The notes under the pieces: generated by a model
Databases searched by the model: none
Told to the model about the DNA's origin: nothing
The model's input: only the letters and a program-made list of their open reading frames with translations
Program-made: the position numbers and the translations under genes
Assembly: GCA_000635535.1 (NCBI GenBank)
Contig: JFMF01000166.1
Location: forward strand, 1 to 43,710
Length of the DNA: 43,710 nt
Reading direction: 5' to 3'
Origin: Prochlorococcus sp. scB243_496M6
GTDB lineage: Bacteria > Cyanobacteriota > Cyanobacteriia > PCC-6307 > Cyanobiaceae
Shown here: in pieces, positions 24,446 through 33,628 of the stretch
Layout of the letters: each line of letters begins with the position of its first letter
How positions within the stretch are numbered: position 1 is the stretch's first letter

Positions 24446-24495
24446 GTAGCGGTTGCTACAAATTCATATTAGCATCCATTAAAATTCTTTGTCTA
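24446..24495 (-). promoter_or_regulatory. Promoter and palindromic leader of the riboswitch transcript
   Basis: TAGACA (24495-24490) and TAATAT (24471-24466), 18 bp apart, form a sigma-70-type promoter on the minus strand. The predicted start, about seven bases on, is at 24459. From there runs GTAGCAACCGCTAC (24459-24446), a perfect five-pair inverted repeat that also matches the NtcA consensus GTA-N8-TAC. It could be a 5' hairpin of the RNA, an NtcA site at an unusual position, or both. Confidence 0.5.
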
Positions 24496-24668
24496 GGTTT
24501 TTAATAAATAAACTTAATATATTTAATGATAGATTAGGTTTCTGATAAAAATATTTATCATAATCCCTGCTTAATTTCTCGCAGGTTACATTTTGTTCGT
24601 TTTTGAGAAGTATTTTTTATTTAATGAACTTTTAAATGTAAAATTCTTAAGATTATAAAATTTGTTTT

Positions 24669-24863
24669 ATGTTTTCTAGAAGCAAAAAACCTACAGTAAA
24701 AAAATCTGCAATAGTTGAAGAGACTCCATTATTTGCTCAATTATTACCATTCGCAAACAGAATGAATGATAAGGTCCAATTGGTAAATGCTTTGGCTTTT
24801 ACTTTTATTATGGGATTCTCAATTTTTGGAATTGCTCTATGGAAACTATCAGGGCTGACCTAA
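24669..24863 (+). CDS. Small single-pass membrane protein
   Basis: The product has 64 residues. A basic N-terminus (MFSRSKKPTVKKSA) and the amphipathic stretch TPLFAQLLPFANRMNDKVQLVNALA are followed by one transmembrane helix (about 41-60, AFTFIMGFSIFGIALWKLSG). The layout suggests an accessory subunit of a membrane complex. I do not recognise it and do not assign one. It starts at ATG 24669 with a -10-like element about 10 bp upstream, and is convergent with the small gene at 24869. Confidence 0.55.
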   Translation: MFSRSKKPTVKKSAIVEETPLFAQLLPFANRMNDKVQLVNALAFTFIMGFSIFGIALWKLSGLT

Positions 24864-24868
24864 ATATT

Positions 24869-25126
24869 TTATTTTTGCAAAGCATCAATTTTTGATTCTT
24901 TGTTTTCAATTATGGTTATTAACCATCTAGAGGCTAGCCCTCTGGATATTGATCTATTTTTTAGAAATCTACATATATATACGTGTAGATTTTTTTCGTT
25001 TTTGGAGTTAAATTTCTCCTCAAAATCTAAGATATCCTCTTCTGATGTTCTTTTTCTTAGCTCATCCACCAATGCATGACTTGAGGAATCATTAAAAAAG
25101 TTCTTAATATTTAAGCTTAATGTCAT
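24869..25126 (-). CDS. Small hypothetical protein
   Basis: The product is an 85-residue soluble protein, helical, with a charged middle (RKRTSEEDILDFEEKFNSKNEKN) and a C-terminal helix SRGLASRWLITIIENKESKIDALQK. One Cys sits in VYICRFLKNRS. I see no family signature. It starts at ATG 25126 and lies 88 bp beyond nrdJ on the same strand, so it could be expressed from the nrdJ transcript. Confidence 0.5.
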   Translation of the reverse strand: MTLSLNIKNFFNDSSSHALVDELRKRTSEEDILDFEEKFNSKNEKNLHVYICRFLKNRSISRGLASRWLITIIENKESKIDALQK

Positions 25127-25214
25127 AAATAATTTATGTCCCTATTTAAGAGGTAGCCATAAATTAAATTTTTAAAAACTAATTTATATTTTTTATTTAC
25201 AAATTATTCAAAAT

Positions 25215-27548
25215 TTAATCTTTTGGTTTAGCAAGAGGAAGCAAGCACTTATCTGAATCACAACCTGCTGGTCCTGCTTCAGAAAGTTCTCCAACATCAT
25301 ATTTATTAAGAGCATCAAAGAAATCGTTATTAACTTTCCTTTCTATTACTTTATTTTGCAATGATATATATTCATCTTTACTTATTGGTTCAAAGGGTAA
25401 TCTAGGGAAAGTAGCGTTAGCGCTAAATCGAGCTAGCAATGCCGCTGAAATATATCCCTCATTATTTTCTATTGCATTATGAATAGCCTTAGCTAGTTCT
25501 TCGATTTCATTTTCCCTAAATTCTACGGTTGCAGAGGTATTATGCTCTGTGTAAAATTTCTGCACTTGCATATAAAAATCAAATTGAGCTAGTGCTGAGA
25601 AATTATTGATGTCTATTTGGTCTGCACCATCTATATTTGCCCAACTAACTTCTGTAGGGATTTCAACTAACCATTCTGTACATCTTGGATCAAAAGGATT
25701 ATCTAGTAAGCAACCATTTTCATCTTTATCAGATTGAGATGGTACAACAGAGTAACCATAATCCATGCAAGCTAAAGCGATTGGATCATTTTTTCTGAAA
25801 GTTATTCTTCTAATGAATCTTTGAGCCTTTGGTGGATGCCATCCTGGAGCTGCTCCAGTAAGTAGGCTTTTAGTCCCAGCTGGCTGGACTGTTGTACATC
25901 TATTTGGTCTCCTTAGATTATGTTTATCACAATATTCCCAGACAGTTTCTTTTACTATTTTTCTCCAAGAATCTAGGAATTTTGCTTCCTTCTCCTTGAA
26001 AACTTTTCCTTCTTCACTATTCGGCCTTCCTGCTTCCCACCATTTCAACCATGACGTCCCAAACGCATGGACACAAAAATCAAATAATCCAGTGAAACTT
26101 ACTCCAACGATAGGATCATATTCCCTACTTTTTCTGTAACGCTCAACTTCAAATTCATGATTAAGTAGGCATGCTACAGAAAGAGCTGCTGCCTTGAAAG
26201 CTTTTTTTTGCTCTTCAAAATTTTCGGGATCTATCTGATTTAAATGAACTTCAGCCAAATTACAGTGGAAATCATTTCCCAAGATCTCCCCACAAGGGTT
26301 AAGTCCATATCGGCTCATCCTGTGGTCTAGCTCTTCTTCAGAGAATGGACCATAACTACTATTTATCCAATTTCTCGCTTCATCCTTACCTTGCTCTGAG
26401 TAGATTTCTATAAATTCCTTTCTCAATTCGTCATCTTTGAGAATATCCGCATTTGACCTTGCGATTGCTTCTGGAGCAAATTGAATAGCTCCCTCACCTG
26501 AGTGGAATTGTTTTGTTACGGCATCCAAAACAGTTTGGTAAGTGGGTTTTGTATGGTAAACCCTAGTATGATTAGCCATCCTGAGGGCATCTTTTTCAGG
26601 ATCTATTCTCCAATTACCATTTTCATCTTGACTCCATAAATTTTCTTTTGCCGATGCTGCTTCCTTATCATCTGAAGCAAACTGTCTCATTCCAGCACTT
26701 CTTCTTATATTTCCAGCAACTATAGTTACTGCAGCTTCATCAATTAATAAACAACACTCTACTGTACTTAATTTCCTGCCTATTGCCTTTCCAAGAAGTG
26801 ATGCAACTCTGGAGTAGAGATCTTTCAATTTAATAGGATTTGCCATCCCTCCAAAACCTTTTAATGATTCTCCAGCAGGTCTAATATCTTCCAAATTTAT
26901 ATAAACATCAATTTCTCTTTCAAGATTTTCATTACTTGATGCCTCAAGAAGATATTTATAGCTATCTACCCAGCCTCTCCTGCTATCTCCAACTTTGATG
27001 TGAAGATCTTTTCCTTTTATTACCATTGATGACTTTTCTTCTCTTTGATCTTTAGGAGTTATTCCAACTTCACTGACTGATTTAATATTTATTTTGTTGA
27101 TTACCGTTGGTAGATTATTTATAAAATGAGGCTCAATTATTGCACCTGTTCCACATCCCATCATTGCTAAGTCCATCATTAATGCGAAGGCTTCCCAATC
27201 AATTAAGTTTGTTGAGGTACAGTTGTATGCTCCTGAGAAATTTTGGTTCTTATTAATCCAAGGGGTTCCGCCTATCCACAACCATCTTCCTGAAGGTTGG
27301 GCTTTTTGGTTACTTTGCATCTCTTTCATTAGGATCATTTCTTCATCAGAAAGTTTTCCTAATTCTTTTAATCCCGATAAATTCCTTTCGCCTACTTCGC
27401 TCCAGTTCTCCCTTTTACCAGATGAAGTTTTTCTACTGTAAGATCTGAAAAAAACTGGATAAGCAGCAGGCGCAGTCTTTGGAAAATCATCTTTTTTAAG
27501 ATTATTGGAATTGCTCTGTGAAGAAGCTCTATTTGGTGCAACAGTCAC
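25215..27548 (-). CDS. nrdJ: Adenosylcobalamin-dependent (class II) ribonucleotide reductase
   Basis: NrdJ reduces ribonucleotides to deoxyribonucleotides in the cytosol, using adenosylcobalamin to make the thiyl radical. Key blocks are SGRWLWIGGTPW, FSGAYNCTSTN (first redox Cys), MMGCGTGAIIEPH, NPCGEI within YGLNPCGEILGNDFHCNLAEVHLNQI (the radical Cys and Glu), TVQPAGTKSLLTGAAPGWHPP, and the C-terminal swinging pair CDSDKC. I place the start at GTG 27548, giving 777 residues from MTVAPNRASSQ. An upstream frame from 27611 adds a hydrophobic stretch not expected in this enzyme. It fits the long-form CbiX in this window, since it makes the cell dependent on B12. I see no cobalamin riboswitch before it. 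Confidence 0.95.
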   Translation of the reverse strand: MTVAPNRASSQSNSNNLKKDDFPKTAPAAYPVFFRSYSRKTSSGKRENWSEVGERNLSGLKELGKLSDEEMILMKEMQSNQKAQPSGRWLWIGGTPWINKNQNFSGAYNCTSTNLIDWEAFALMMDLAMMGCGTGAIIEPHFINNLPTVINKINIKSVSEVGITPKDQREEKSSMVIKGKDLHIKVGDSRRGWVDSYKYLLEASSNENLEREIDVYINLEDIRPAGESLKGFGGMANPIKLKDLYSRVASLLGKAIGRKLSTVECCLLIDEAAVTIVAGNIRRSAGMRQFASDDKEAASAKENLWSQDENGNWRIDPEKDALRMANHTRVYHTKPTYQTVLDAVTKQFHSGEGAIQFAPEAIARSNADILKDDELRKEFIEIYSEQGKDEARNWINSSYGPFSEEELDHRMSRYGLNPCGEILGNDFHCNLAEVHLNQIDPENFEEQKKAFKAAALSVACLLNHEFEVERYRKSREYDPIVGVSFTGLFDFCVHAFGTSWLKWWEAGRPNSEEGKVFKEKEAKFLDSWRKIVKETVWEYCDKHNLRRPNRCTTVQPAGTKSLLTGAAPGWHPPKAQRFIRRITFRKNDPIALACMDYGYSVVPSQSDKDENGCLLDNPFDPRCTEWLVEIPTEVSWANIDGADQIDINNFSALAQFDFYMQVQKFYTEHNTSATVEFRENEIEELAKAIHNAIENNEGYISAALLARFSANATFPRLPFEPISKDEYISLQNKVIERKVNNDFFDALNKYDVGELSEAGPAGCDSDKCLLPLAKPKD

Positions 27549-27682
27549 GATAAAAAAAACGTATGTAAATAACCCGTACTGGAAGAATAACTCTACCTGT
27601 GGCGTCTGCAACCATTCTTACCACTATTTAACGGTTTGTGTAGAATTATGTTTAATATGAAATCTTTGTTTCAAGAAAGGAT

Positions 27683-28378
27683 ATGGAAAGAATCCCTGAA
27701 CCTGAATTAATGGTACAAAAAGAGCAAGTCATTTCTTATGACGAAGCTGATTTTTCTGAAGGGGAAATTAATCTAATAAATCAAATAAATTATTATCTTT
27801 TAAGAAAAAATATTTCTTTAGGTGAAAAAGATTTAATAGTTGATTTAGGATGTGGCCCAGGAAATATTTCGGAGAAGTTAGCAATAAAATGGCCTAATAC
27901 TGAAGTAGTTGGAATAGATGGTTCTAAAGAGATGATTTTGAGAGCAGAACATAATAAAAGTATTTCTACTAATCAAAAAAAATTAAAAAATTTACGCTAC
28001 ATTTGTTATGACATCAAAGACATTAAATCAAATAATTTTTTATTTAAAAAAACAATCAGTTTACTTGTAAGCAACAGTTTGATTCATCACATTACCAATC
28101 TTGAAGATTTCTTTAACACAATAAGAAGTTTGTCTAGTAATATCACTGTAAATTTTCATAAGGATTTAAAAAGGCCATTAGATGAAAAGTCTGCTTTAAA
28201 ACTCAAAGCACAATGTTCAACTAAATATAATGAAATTTTAACTAATGATTATTATGCATCTTTAAGAGCTTCTTATACTTTTAAAGAGTTAAAAAATTTC
28301 ACCTTAGAGAATGATCTACCCTCTTTAGATGTGTTTGAAGAAGGTGAAAATTATTTAATAGTCTATGGTAATGTTTAA
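27683..28378 (+). CDS. Class I SAM-dependent methyltransferase
   Basis: The product has 231 residues. Motif I is LIVDLGCGPGNIS (about 51-63), acidic motif II is VVGIDGSKEMI (about 76-86), YICYDIKDI (about 108-116) is the next loop, and SLLVSNSLIHHI (about 129-140) is the motif IV region. The fold is that of small-molecule or lipid/quinone methyltransferases. The substrate is unknown, since the C-terminal half (KDLKRPLDEKSALKLKAQCSTKYNEILTN) is not diagnostic. It starts at ATG 27683 behind AAGGAT. It is divergent from nrdJ and is followed by prfC at about 30 bp. Confidence 0.82.
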   Translation: MERIPEPELMVQKEQVISYDEADFSEGEINLINQINYYLLRKNISLGEKDLIVDLGCGPGNISEKLAIKWPNTEVVGIDGSKEMILRAEHNKSISTNQKKLKNLRYICYDIKDIKSNNFLFKKTISLLVSNSLIHHITNLEDFFNTIRSLSSNITVNFHKDLKRPLDEKSALKLKAQCSTKYNEILTNDYYASLRASYTFKELKNFTLENDLPSLDVFEEGENYLIVYGNV

Positions 28379-28409
28379 TAACTAAGAGAAAGGCCCTTAT
28401 ATTATATAA

Positions 28410-30047
28410 ATGAGCTTAGGTACTAAAATTCTAAATAATAAAGAAATACTGGACGCGGTAAATAAAAGAAGAAATTTTGCTATTATTTCACATCCAGATG
28501 CTGGGAAAACGACTCTTACCGAGAAGCTTCTTTTGTATGGAGGTGCCATACAACAAGCAGGAGCAGTAAAAGCTAGGGGTAATCAGAGAAAAGCCACCTC
28601 AGACTGGATGGAACTTGAGAAACAAAGAGGTATTTCTATTACATCAACTGTATTGCAATTTGAATATGAAAGATCAGTAATTAATCTATTAGATACACCA
28701 GGACACCAAGATTTCTCCGAAGATACTTATAGAACATTAGCTGCTGCTGATAATGCAGTTATGTTGGAAGATGCTGCTAAAGGACTAGAACCTCAAACTA
28801 GAAAATTGTTTGAAGTTTGTAAGATGCGAAAAATACCAATATTTACTTTCATAAATAAAATGGATAGACCAGGAAGAGAGCCATTTTCTTTACTTGATGA
28901 AATTGAATCAGAGCTTGGATTAAATACCCTACCTATAAACTGGCCAATTGGGAGTGGCGAGGAATTTAGAGGGGTTATTGATAGATTTTCGAGAGAGGTG
29001 ATTTTATTTGATAAAGCAGTGAGAGGGAAACAATCGAATGAGAAAAGATTAAGTCTTGACGATAAAGAGCTATCAAAATATGTAGAGAGAGATTTACTTG
29101 AAAACTCACTTGAAGAATTAGAGGTTCTTGATGAGGCAGGATCTAAATTTGAAAAAGAAAAAGTTTTTAATGGCTCTTTAACCCCAGTTTTCTTTGGATC
29201 TGCCATGACTAATTTTGGCGTAAGGCCATTTTTAGATAGTTTTTTAAAAATGGCACAAAAACCAACTTCAAGAAATAGTAATAAAGGGGATATTGAACCT
29301 GCAATCGATGAATTTAGTGGGTTTGTTTTTAAGCTTCAGGCAAATATGGATCCAAAGCACAGAGATAGGGTTGCTTTTATAAGAGTTTGTAGTGGCAAAT
29401 TTGAAAAGGATATGTCAGTTAAACATTCCAGAACTGGTAAAACAATTAGATTATCAAGACCACAAAAAATATTTGGGCAAGATAGAGAAGTAGTTGATGA
29501 TGCCTATCCTGGAGATGTTATTGGTTTAAATAATCCAGGGATGTTTTCTATTGGAGATACTCTTTATACTGGTGCTCATCTGGAATATGAGGGCATACCA
29601 TCGTTTAGTCCTGAGATATTCAGCTGGCTAAGAAATCCAAATCCCTCAGCATTTAAAAACTTTAGAAAGGGTGTTAATGAACTTCGAGAAGAAGGTGCTG
29701 TTCAGATTCTTTATGACTTTGATGAGAGTAAAAGAGACCCTATACTTGCAGCCGTTGGTCAATTGCAGTTGGAGGTAGTAACTCACAGATTAAAAAGTGA
29801 ATATGGTGTAGATGCAATTCTTGAGGCAATGCCATATCAATTGGCTAGATGGATTTCTGATGGATGGCCAGCCATTGAAAAACTAGGCAGAATATTCAAC
29901 TGTAAAATAGTTAAAGATTGTTGGAATAGGCCAGTTATTCTTTTCAAAAATGAGTGGAATCTAAATCAATTTGTTGAAGACAATAATCAATTAAATTTAA
30001 ACAAAGTTGCGCCCGTTGTTAGTGGAGTCGAACCAATTGTTTTATAA
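28410..30047 (+). CDS. prfC: Peptide chain release factor 3
   Basis: This 545-residue translational GTPase removes RF1 and RF2 from the ribosome after termination. The G motifs are visible: [18 protein letters not shown] (P-loop), [37 protein letters not shown] (switch regions with DTPGH), [12 protein letters not shown] (NKxD), and [20 protein letters not shown] second domain ([17 protein letters not shown]) and a C-terminal domain ([35 protein letters not shown]) complete the RF3 layout. The full-length match sets it apart from EF-G, which is about 690 residues. It starts at ATG 28410. Confidence 0.95.
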   Translation: MSLGTKILNNKEILDAVNKRRNFAIISHPDAGKTTLTEKLLLYGGAIQQAGAVKARGNQRKATSDWMELEKQRGISITSTVLQFEYERSVINLLDTPGHQDFSEDTYRTLAAADNAVMLEDAAKGLEPQTRKLFEVCKMRKIPIFTFINKMDRPGREPFSLLDEIESELGLNTLPINWPIGSGEEFRGVIDRFSREVILFDKAVRGKQSNEKRLSLDDKELSKYVERDLLENSLEELEVLDEAGSKFEKEKVFNGSLTPVFFGSAMTNFGVRPFLDSFLKMAQKPTSRNSNKGDIEPAIDEFSGFVFKLQANMDPKHRDRVAFIRVCSGKFEKDMSVKHSRTGKTIRLSRPQKIFGQDREVVDDAYPGDVIGLNNPGMFSIGDTLYTGAHLEYEGIPSFSPEIFSWLRNPNPSAFKNFRKGVNELREEGAVQILYDFDESKRDPILAAVGQLQLEVVTHRLKSEYGVDAILEAMPYQLARWISDGWPAIEKLGRIFNCKIVKDCWNRPVILFKNEWNLNQFVEDNNQLNLNKVAPVVSGVEPIVL

Positions 30048-30098
30048 AGTCTTAATGGATTATAAAATTAGTTAATCTGTTAGTATTGGTAAAAAATT

Positions 30099-30773
30099 TT
30101 GGATTCAAACAGTAATAAAAATAATAACGAAAAATCACCTTATGAAATTTTAGGTGTTAACGAAGGTGCTGCTTTTGAGGATATTCAGAAGGCTAGAGAT
30201 ATTAAAGTAAAAGAGGCTGGTGAAGATTTAATTTTAAAAGCGAAAATAGAATCTTCCTTTGATCAATTACTCATGGGGAGTTTGAAAGCCAGGCAATCAG
30301 GAAATGTAAGCTATGAAGCTGTGAGTGCCTCAAAAAAAGAAAAACAAATTAATCAATTTAACAATAATAATTTCCCACTTCTTTCTAAGATAAAAAATTT
30401 AAATAATAACTCTAACAATTCAAGTCAGTATAGTCTGCCAAAAATAACTCCCCCCTCATTCGATAATCTTCCAATAAAAATATCTGTCGGGCTATTATTT
30501 TTAATTTTGTTATTTATCAGTCCAGACTCTAATAATAGACTTTTACTCTCTATCTCAACATTAATACTTACCTATACTCAAATTAAATCAGGGAAAAGAT
30601 TTATAGGTTCTTTGGGTTGGAGTGTTACCTTTCTCTCGATAGGATTAATATTTGGTGGATTGCTTGAAAATAATTCTTTCATTCAGGAAGTATCAAACAA
30701 CTCTTTATCAATACAAAAAATTCAAAGTATTCCGGCCATGGTTATTTTATGGCTAGGCGTAATTTTTTTATGA
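30099..30773 (+). CDS. CPP1-like/DUF3353 J-like membrane protein
   Basis: The product has 224 residues. An N-terminal J-like helical segment, [31 protein letters not shown] (about 13-43), lacks the HPD tripeptide of true DnaJ. A long Asn-rich linker and three or four transmembrane segments (about 127-150, 168-184, 205-224) follow. This architecture is the CPP1-like family. In plants CPP1 is a holdase that stabilises protochlorophyllide reductase, and cyanobacterial homologues are thought to do likewise. The start is TTG 30099. The POR-like gene at 3259 is in the same window but far away. It is convergent with hslO, overlapping by 6 bp. Confidence 0.8.
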   Translation: MDSNSNKNNNEKSPYEILGVNEGAAFEDIQKARDIKVKEAGEDLILKAKIESSFDQLLMGSLKARQSGNVSYEAVSASKKEKQINQFNNNNFPLLSKIKNLNNNSNNSSQYSLPKITPPSFDNLPIKISVGLLFLILLFISPDSNNRLLLSISTLILTYTQIKSGKRFIGSLGWSVTFLSIGLIFGGLLENNSFIQEVSNNSLSIQKIQSIPAMVILWLGVIFL

Positions 30774-31676
30774 TTGATTTTCTATCATAGATCTAATTTC
30801 TTGATAATTTATAAGATATTTATTTTTACAAAATTCACAAACCAACTCTGCTTTCCCATCTTTCTTGAGGATGTCCTCTAACTCGCTCTTATCAAGCATT
30901 TTCATCGCATTTAAACTTCTTTGTTTGGAACACTTGCATTTAAAACTCACTTCTTGGGAACGAGCCTTTTCAGAGATTGATTTATCGTCAATATCGGGAA
31001 ATATATTTCTAATTAACGAAAGAAGATTATCTTTTGACTTAAATAGGTCTTCGCTAAAAGAATTAATTTCTTTACATCTTTCTTCAAGTAGTGAGATTAG
31101 TAGTGGGTCAGTATCTTTTTTAGGTAGAACTTGAGCTAATAAGCCACCACTACAAATAACACTTTTGTTTTGGATTTTTTCTCCAATAAATACAGCAGAG
31201 GGAGTTTGCTCTGAATGATATAAATATGAAGCTAAGTCTTCAGCAATATTTCCATTTACTAATTCAACAGTACTTGTAAAGGGTTCTCCAAATCCACTAT
31301 CTCTAATTACATTTAAATATCCTCTACCTAATGCTTTTGTAAAATCAAAAGAATATTTATTCTTACCTTTTTTGACTAGGTCTAATTCTAAATTAGGATT
31401 CCCTACATAACCCCTAACTTTTCCGTCTCTACCTGCATCAACTAGTAATCCTTTTAACGGTCCGTCAGATCTAACTCTTAAAGTAACTCTCCCATGCATT
31501 ATCTTCATCGAGCTTGCCAAAAGTAGTGAAGCACTAAATGCTCTTCCAAGGATACAGGTGGTTAAATAAGAAAGACCGTGTCTTTTTTTTGCTTCTAAAG
31601 AAGATTCTGTTGTTAAGACCGCAACTAATCTTATTCCTCCATTTGCTGCAGTAGCTCGAACTATCCTATCCTGCAT
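30768..31676 (-). CDS. hslO: Redox-regulated chaperone Hsp33
   Basis: This 302-residue cytosolic holdase is activated by oxidation. The N-terminal domain has [23 protein letters not shown] and the C-terminal zinc switch holds CKC (FKCKCSKQR) and CEFC, giving the CxC...CxxC zinc centre that releases zinc when oxidised. Middle blocks such as [46 protein letters not shown] are typical. The gene overlaps the upstream ABC ATPase gene by 11 bp, so translation is probably coupled. Its presence fits oxidative stress in a light-exposed phototroph. Confidence 0.95.
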   Translation of the reverse strand: MQDRIVRATAANGGIRLVAVLTTESSLEAKKRHGLSYLTTCILGRAFSASLLLASSMKIMHGRVTLRVRSDGPLKGLLVDAGRDGKVRGYVGNPNLELDLVKKGKNKYSFDFTKALGRGYLNVIRDSGFGEPFTSTVELVNGNIAEDLASYLYHSEQTPSAVFIGEKIQNKSVICSGGLLAQVLPKKDTDPLLISLLEERCKEINSFSEDLFKSKDNLLSLIRNIFPDIDDKSISEKARSQEVSFKCKCSKQRSLNAMKMLDKSELEDILKKDGKAELVCEFCKNKYLINYQEIRSMIENQS

Positions 31677-32313
31677 GATTTTCTTTCATAAAATTTTTAA
31701 TTTTTCCTTTTTCCAAGAATAATATTCTAGAAGGAATCCCCTCAAATAAGGCAGGTTCATGAGTAACAATAATAATTGTATTTTTATTTTTTAAATCAAG
31801 AATTAAATTCTTTACATCATTTCTCATTGAATAGTCTAATCCAGCAGTTGGTTCATCAAGTAAAAGAATTGAGGGGTTTCTAAGTAGTTGAACTGCTACA
31901 GCTAATCGCCTTTGTTGCCCGCCACTTAGTTGTTCTGGTGGTTGGGTTAGATTAATTTTTTTCAAACCAACTTTATTTAAAACTATTTCTATATTTTTTT
32001 CTCTTAAAGATTTATGGCCTATTCTTAATTCTTTCCCAATGGTAGTGCCTATAAAGTATCTTTCAGGAAATTGGAATACTACTCCACAAAACCATCTTCT
32101 TTGTCTAGGAGATAAAATTTTATTCTTCCAAGAAATTTTTCCTTTTTGTGGATTTGTTAATCCACTTATTATTTCGAGTAGTGTTGTTTTCCCGGAACCA
32201 CTATTGCCGCAAATTAAAATGATTTCATTCTCATGAACTTTTAAATTTAAATTGTCTAGTATTTTTCTTTCACCAGTTTGGGGTTGATAAGATATTTCTT
32301 TTAAATCAAGCAT
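31666..32313 (-). CDS. ABC transporter ATPase, ECF/ABCI11 (NAP14)-like
   Basis: This 215-residue nucleotide-binding protein has Walker [12 protein letters not shown]-loop FQFPERYF, signature [13 protein letters not shown], Walker [13 protein letters not shown] and switch His in IVTHEP. The FQFPERYF segment resembles EcfA subunits of energy-coupling-factor transporters and plant ABCI11/NAP14, a chloroplast protein tied to metal homeostasis. No membrane partner is adjacent, so the transported substrate (metal, vitamin or other) cannot be told. It is translationally overlapped with hslO downstream. Confidence 0.8.
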   Translation of the reverse strand: MLDLKEISYQPQTGERKILDNLNLKVHENEIILICGNSGSGKTTLLEIISGLTNPQKGKISWKNKILSPRQRRWFCGVVFQFPERYFIGTTIGKELRIGHKSLREKNIEIVLNKVGLKKINLTQPPEQLSGGQQRRLAVAVQLLRNPSILLLDEPTAGLDYSMRNDVKNLILDLKNKNTIIIVTHEPALFEGIPSRILFLEKGKIKNFMKENHAG

Positions 32314-32396
32314 TATTAATTAAGTTATAAGTATGAATTTGAATCTAGTAATAACTTACTTATAATAGTTGTAGATCCAAAAAGATATTAGTCAAT

Positions 32397-32840
32397 ATGA
32401 ATATTATTTTTAGGGAAGTTGATCCTTTTAATTGTTGGATATGGATCAGGTTTTCAGAAACACCAACTCAAGACGAAAAAAATTATTTAGATGGTGTTTT
32501 TGATAGTTGGTACGTTTTAGGAAGGTTAGGTGGATTTAATTCTGAAAATTTGCAAACGCATGAAGAGGGTTCCGATCTAAGTTGGATGTCTTACGATAAT
32601 GACCAAAAAAATGCATCTCTGCCCGCCTTAATGCATAATTTAGGAATTATGGAATATCAAAATCTTTGGGGAAGATGTTGGGTTGATTTTGGAACTTCAG
32701 ACTCCATTGCAGTAGACATATTAATTAATTCTTTGAATGAGATATCAAATAATTATGTAAAAATTGAAGAGTTAATTATTGGGGGTGAAAATAATGATTG
32801 GGCAGTTGAAGAACATGAAGATTTAGTTTTCAAAGATTAA
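32397..32840 (+). CDS. DUF3531 family protein
   Basis: This 147-residue soluble protein is conserved in cyanobacteria and plastids. The pattern I recall for DUF3531 is met along its length: FREVDPFNCWIWIRF, LDGVFDSWYVLGRLGGFNSENLQ, LPALMHNLGIMEYQNLWGRCWVDFGTSD, and IIGGENNDWAV at the end. No catalytic motif is evident and the function is unknown. It is the first gene of an apparent run with rsmE (8 bp away) and the DUF92 gene (6 bp after that). Confidence 0.9.
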   Translation: MNIIFREVDPFNCWIWIRFSETPTQDEKNYLDGVFDSWYVLGRLGGFNSENLQTHEEGSDLSWMSYDNDQKNASLPALMHNLGIMEYQNLWGRCWVDFGTSDSIAVDILINSLNEISNNYVKIEELIIGGENNDWAVEEHEDLVFKD

Positions 32841-32848
32841 GTGTTTAG

Positions 32849-33622
32849 ATGGAAGACTTAACAAGATTAATTATTTCCCATGAAAGAATTGAAAATACTA
32901 AGAACAATAATTTAGAACTTTCTAAAGAAGAGGCTCATTATTTAAATAAAGTAATGAGGATAAAAAATGGTAAAAAAATATTTATAGCTAACGGAGAGGG
33001 TTCATTATGGAAAGCTATAAAAGTTAAAAATGATTGCTTAGAAATAATTAAATCAAAAAAACCTTACTTATTTCAAGAACAAGAAATTCACTTATTAGGA
33101 ATAGCGGTTGTTATACCAAAAAGTGGTTTTGAGGATATTTTAAAAATGTGTACTGAAATAGGAATTGATTATATACAGCCATTATTTTCAGAAAGACAGG
33201 TAAACAAAAATTTAAATTTTTCTAGAAAACTTTTTAGATGGAATTTAATTATCAAAGAAGCAGTTGAGCAAAGTGAGAGATTATGGAAACCATCTATTTT
33301 AAATGGAATGGATATTATTGAATGGCTAAAAAGTAGAGATAATCAAGAAAGAGTTTCAATTTCTATAACTAGAGAAGAAACACTATATGACTTAAATCAA
33401 TGGTTAAGAAAACACAAAGAATTTGGAAATAAAAAAGGAGGTATTTTTTGGAATGTAATTGGTCCTGAAGGGGGTTGGTCCTCTAAAGAAATTGATTTTT
33501 TTAATAAAAATAATATTACCTTTGTTAAACTTTCCGACACTATTTTAAGAACTTCGACGGCTAGCATTAACGCATCATCAATTCTAAATCAGTGGAGAAT
33601 TGATTTGAAATTAACGAATTAG
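32849..33622 (+). CDS. rsmE: 16S rRNA m3U1498 methyltransferase
   Basis: This 257-residue SPOUT methyltransferase methylates U1498 in the decoding site of 16S rRNA with SAM. The N-terminal PUA-like part (EEAHYLNKVMRIKNGKKIFIANGEG) is followed by the SPOUT domain with KMCTEIGIDYIQPLFSERQV, the SAM-binding GPEGGWSSKEIDFF, and the C-terminal knot LSDTILRTSTASINASSIL. The length and order of blocks match RsmE. It starts at ATG 32849. Confidence 0.93.
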   Translation: MEDLTRLIISHERIENTKNNNLELSKEEAHYLNKVMRIKNGKKIFIANGEGSLWKAIKVKNDCLEIIKSKKPYLFQEQEIHLLGIAVVIPKSGFEDILKMCTEIGIDYIQPLFSERQVNKNLNFSRKLFRWNLIIKEAVEQSERLWKPSILNGMDIIEWLKSRDNQERVSISITREETLYDLNQWLRKHKEFGNKKGGIFWNVIGPEGGWSSKEIDFFNKNNITFVKLSDTILRTSTASINASSILNQWRIDLKLTN

Positions 33623-33628
33623 ATAAAT

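Noticed and set aside
27549..27682. Possible cobalamin riboswitch before nrdJ
   Set aside because: The upstream region is only about 130 bp, is shared with a divergent methyltransferase gene, and shows no B12-box-like sequence or long folded leader.
28793..29206. A 137-codon minus-strand frame inside prfC
   Set aside because: prfC is full-length and conserved over this stretch. The opposite frame is Ser-rich shadow sequence.
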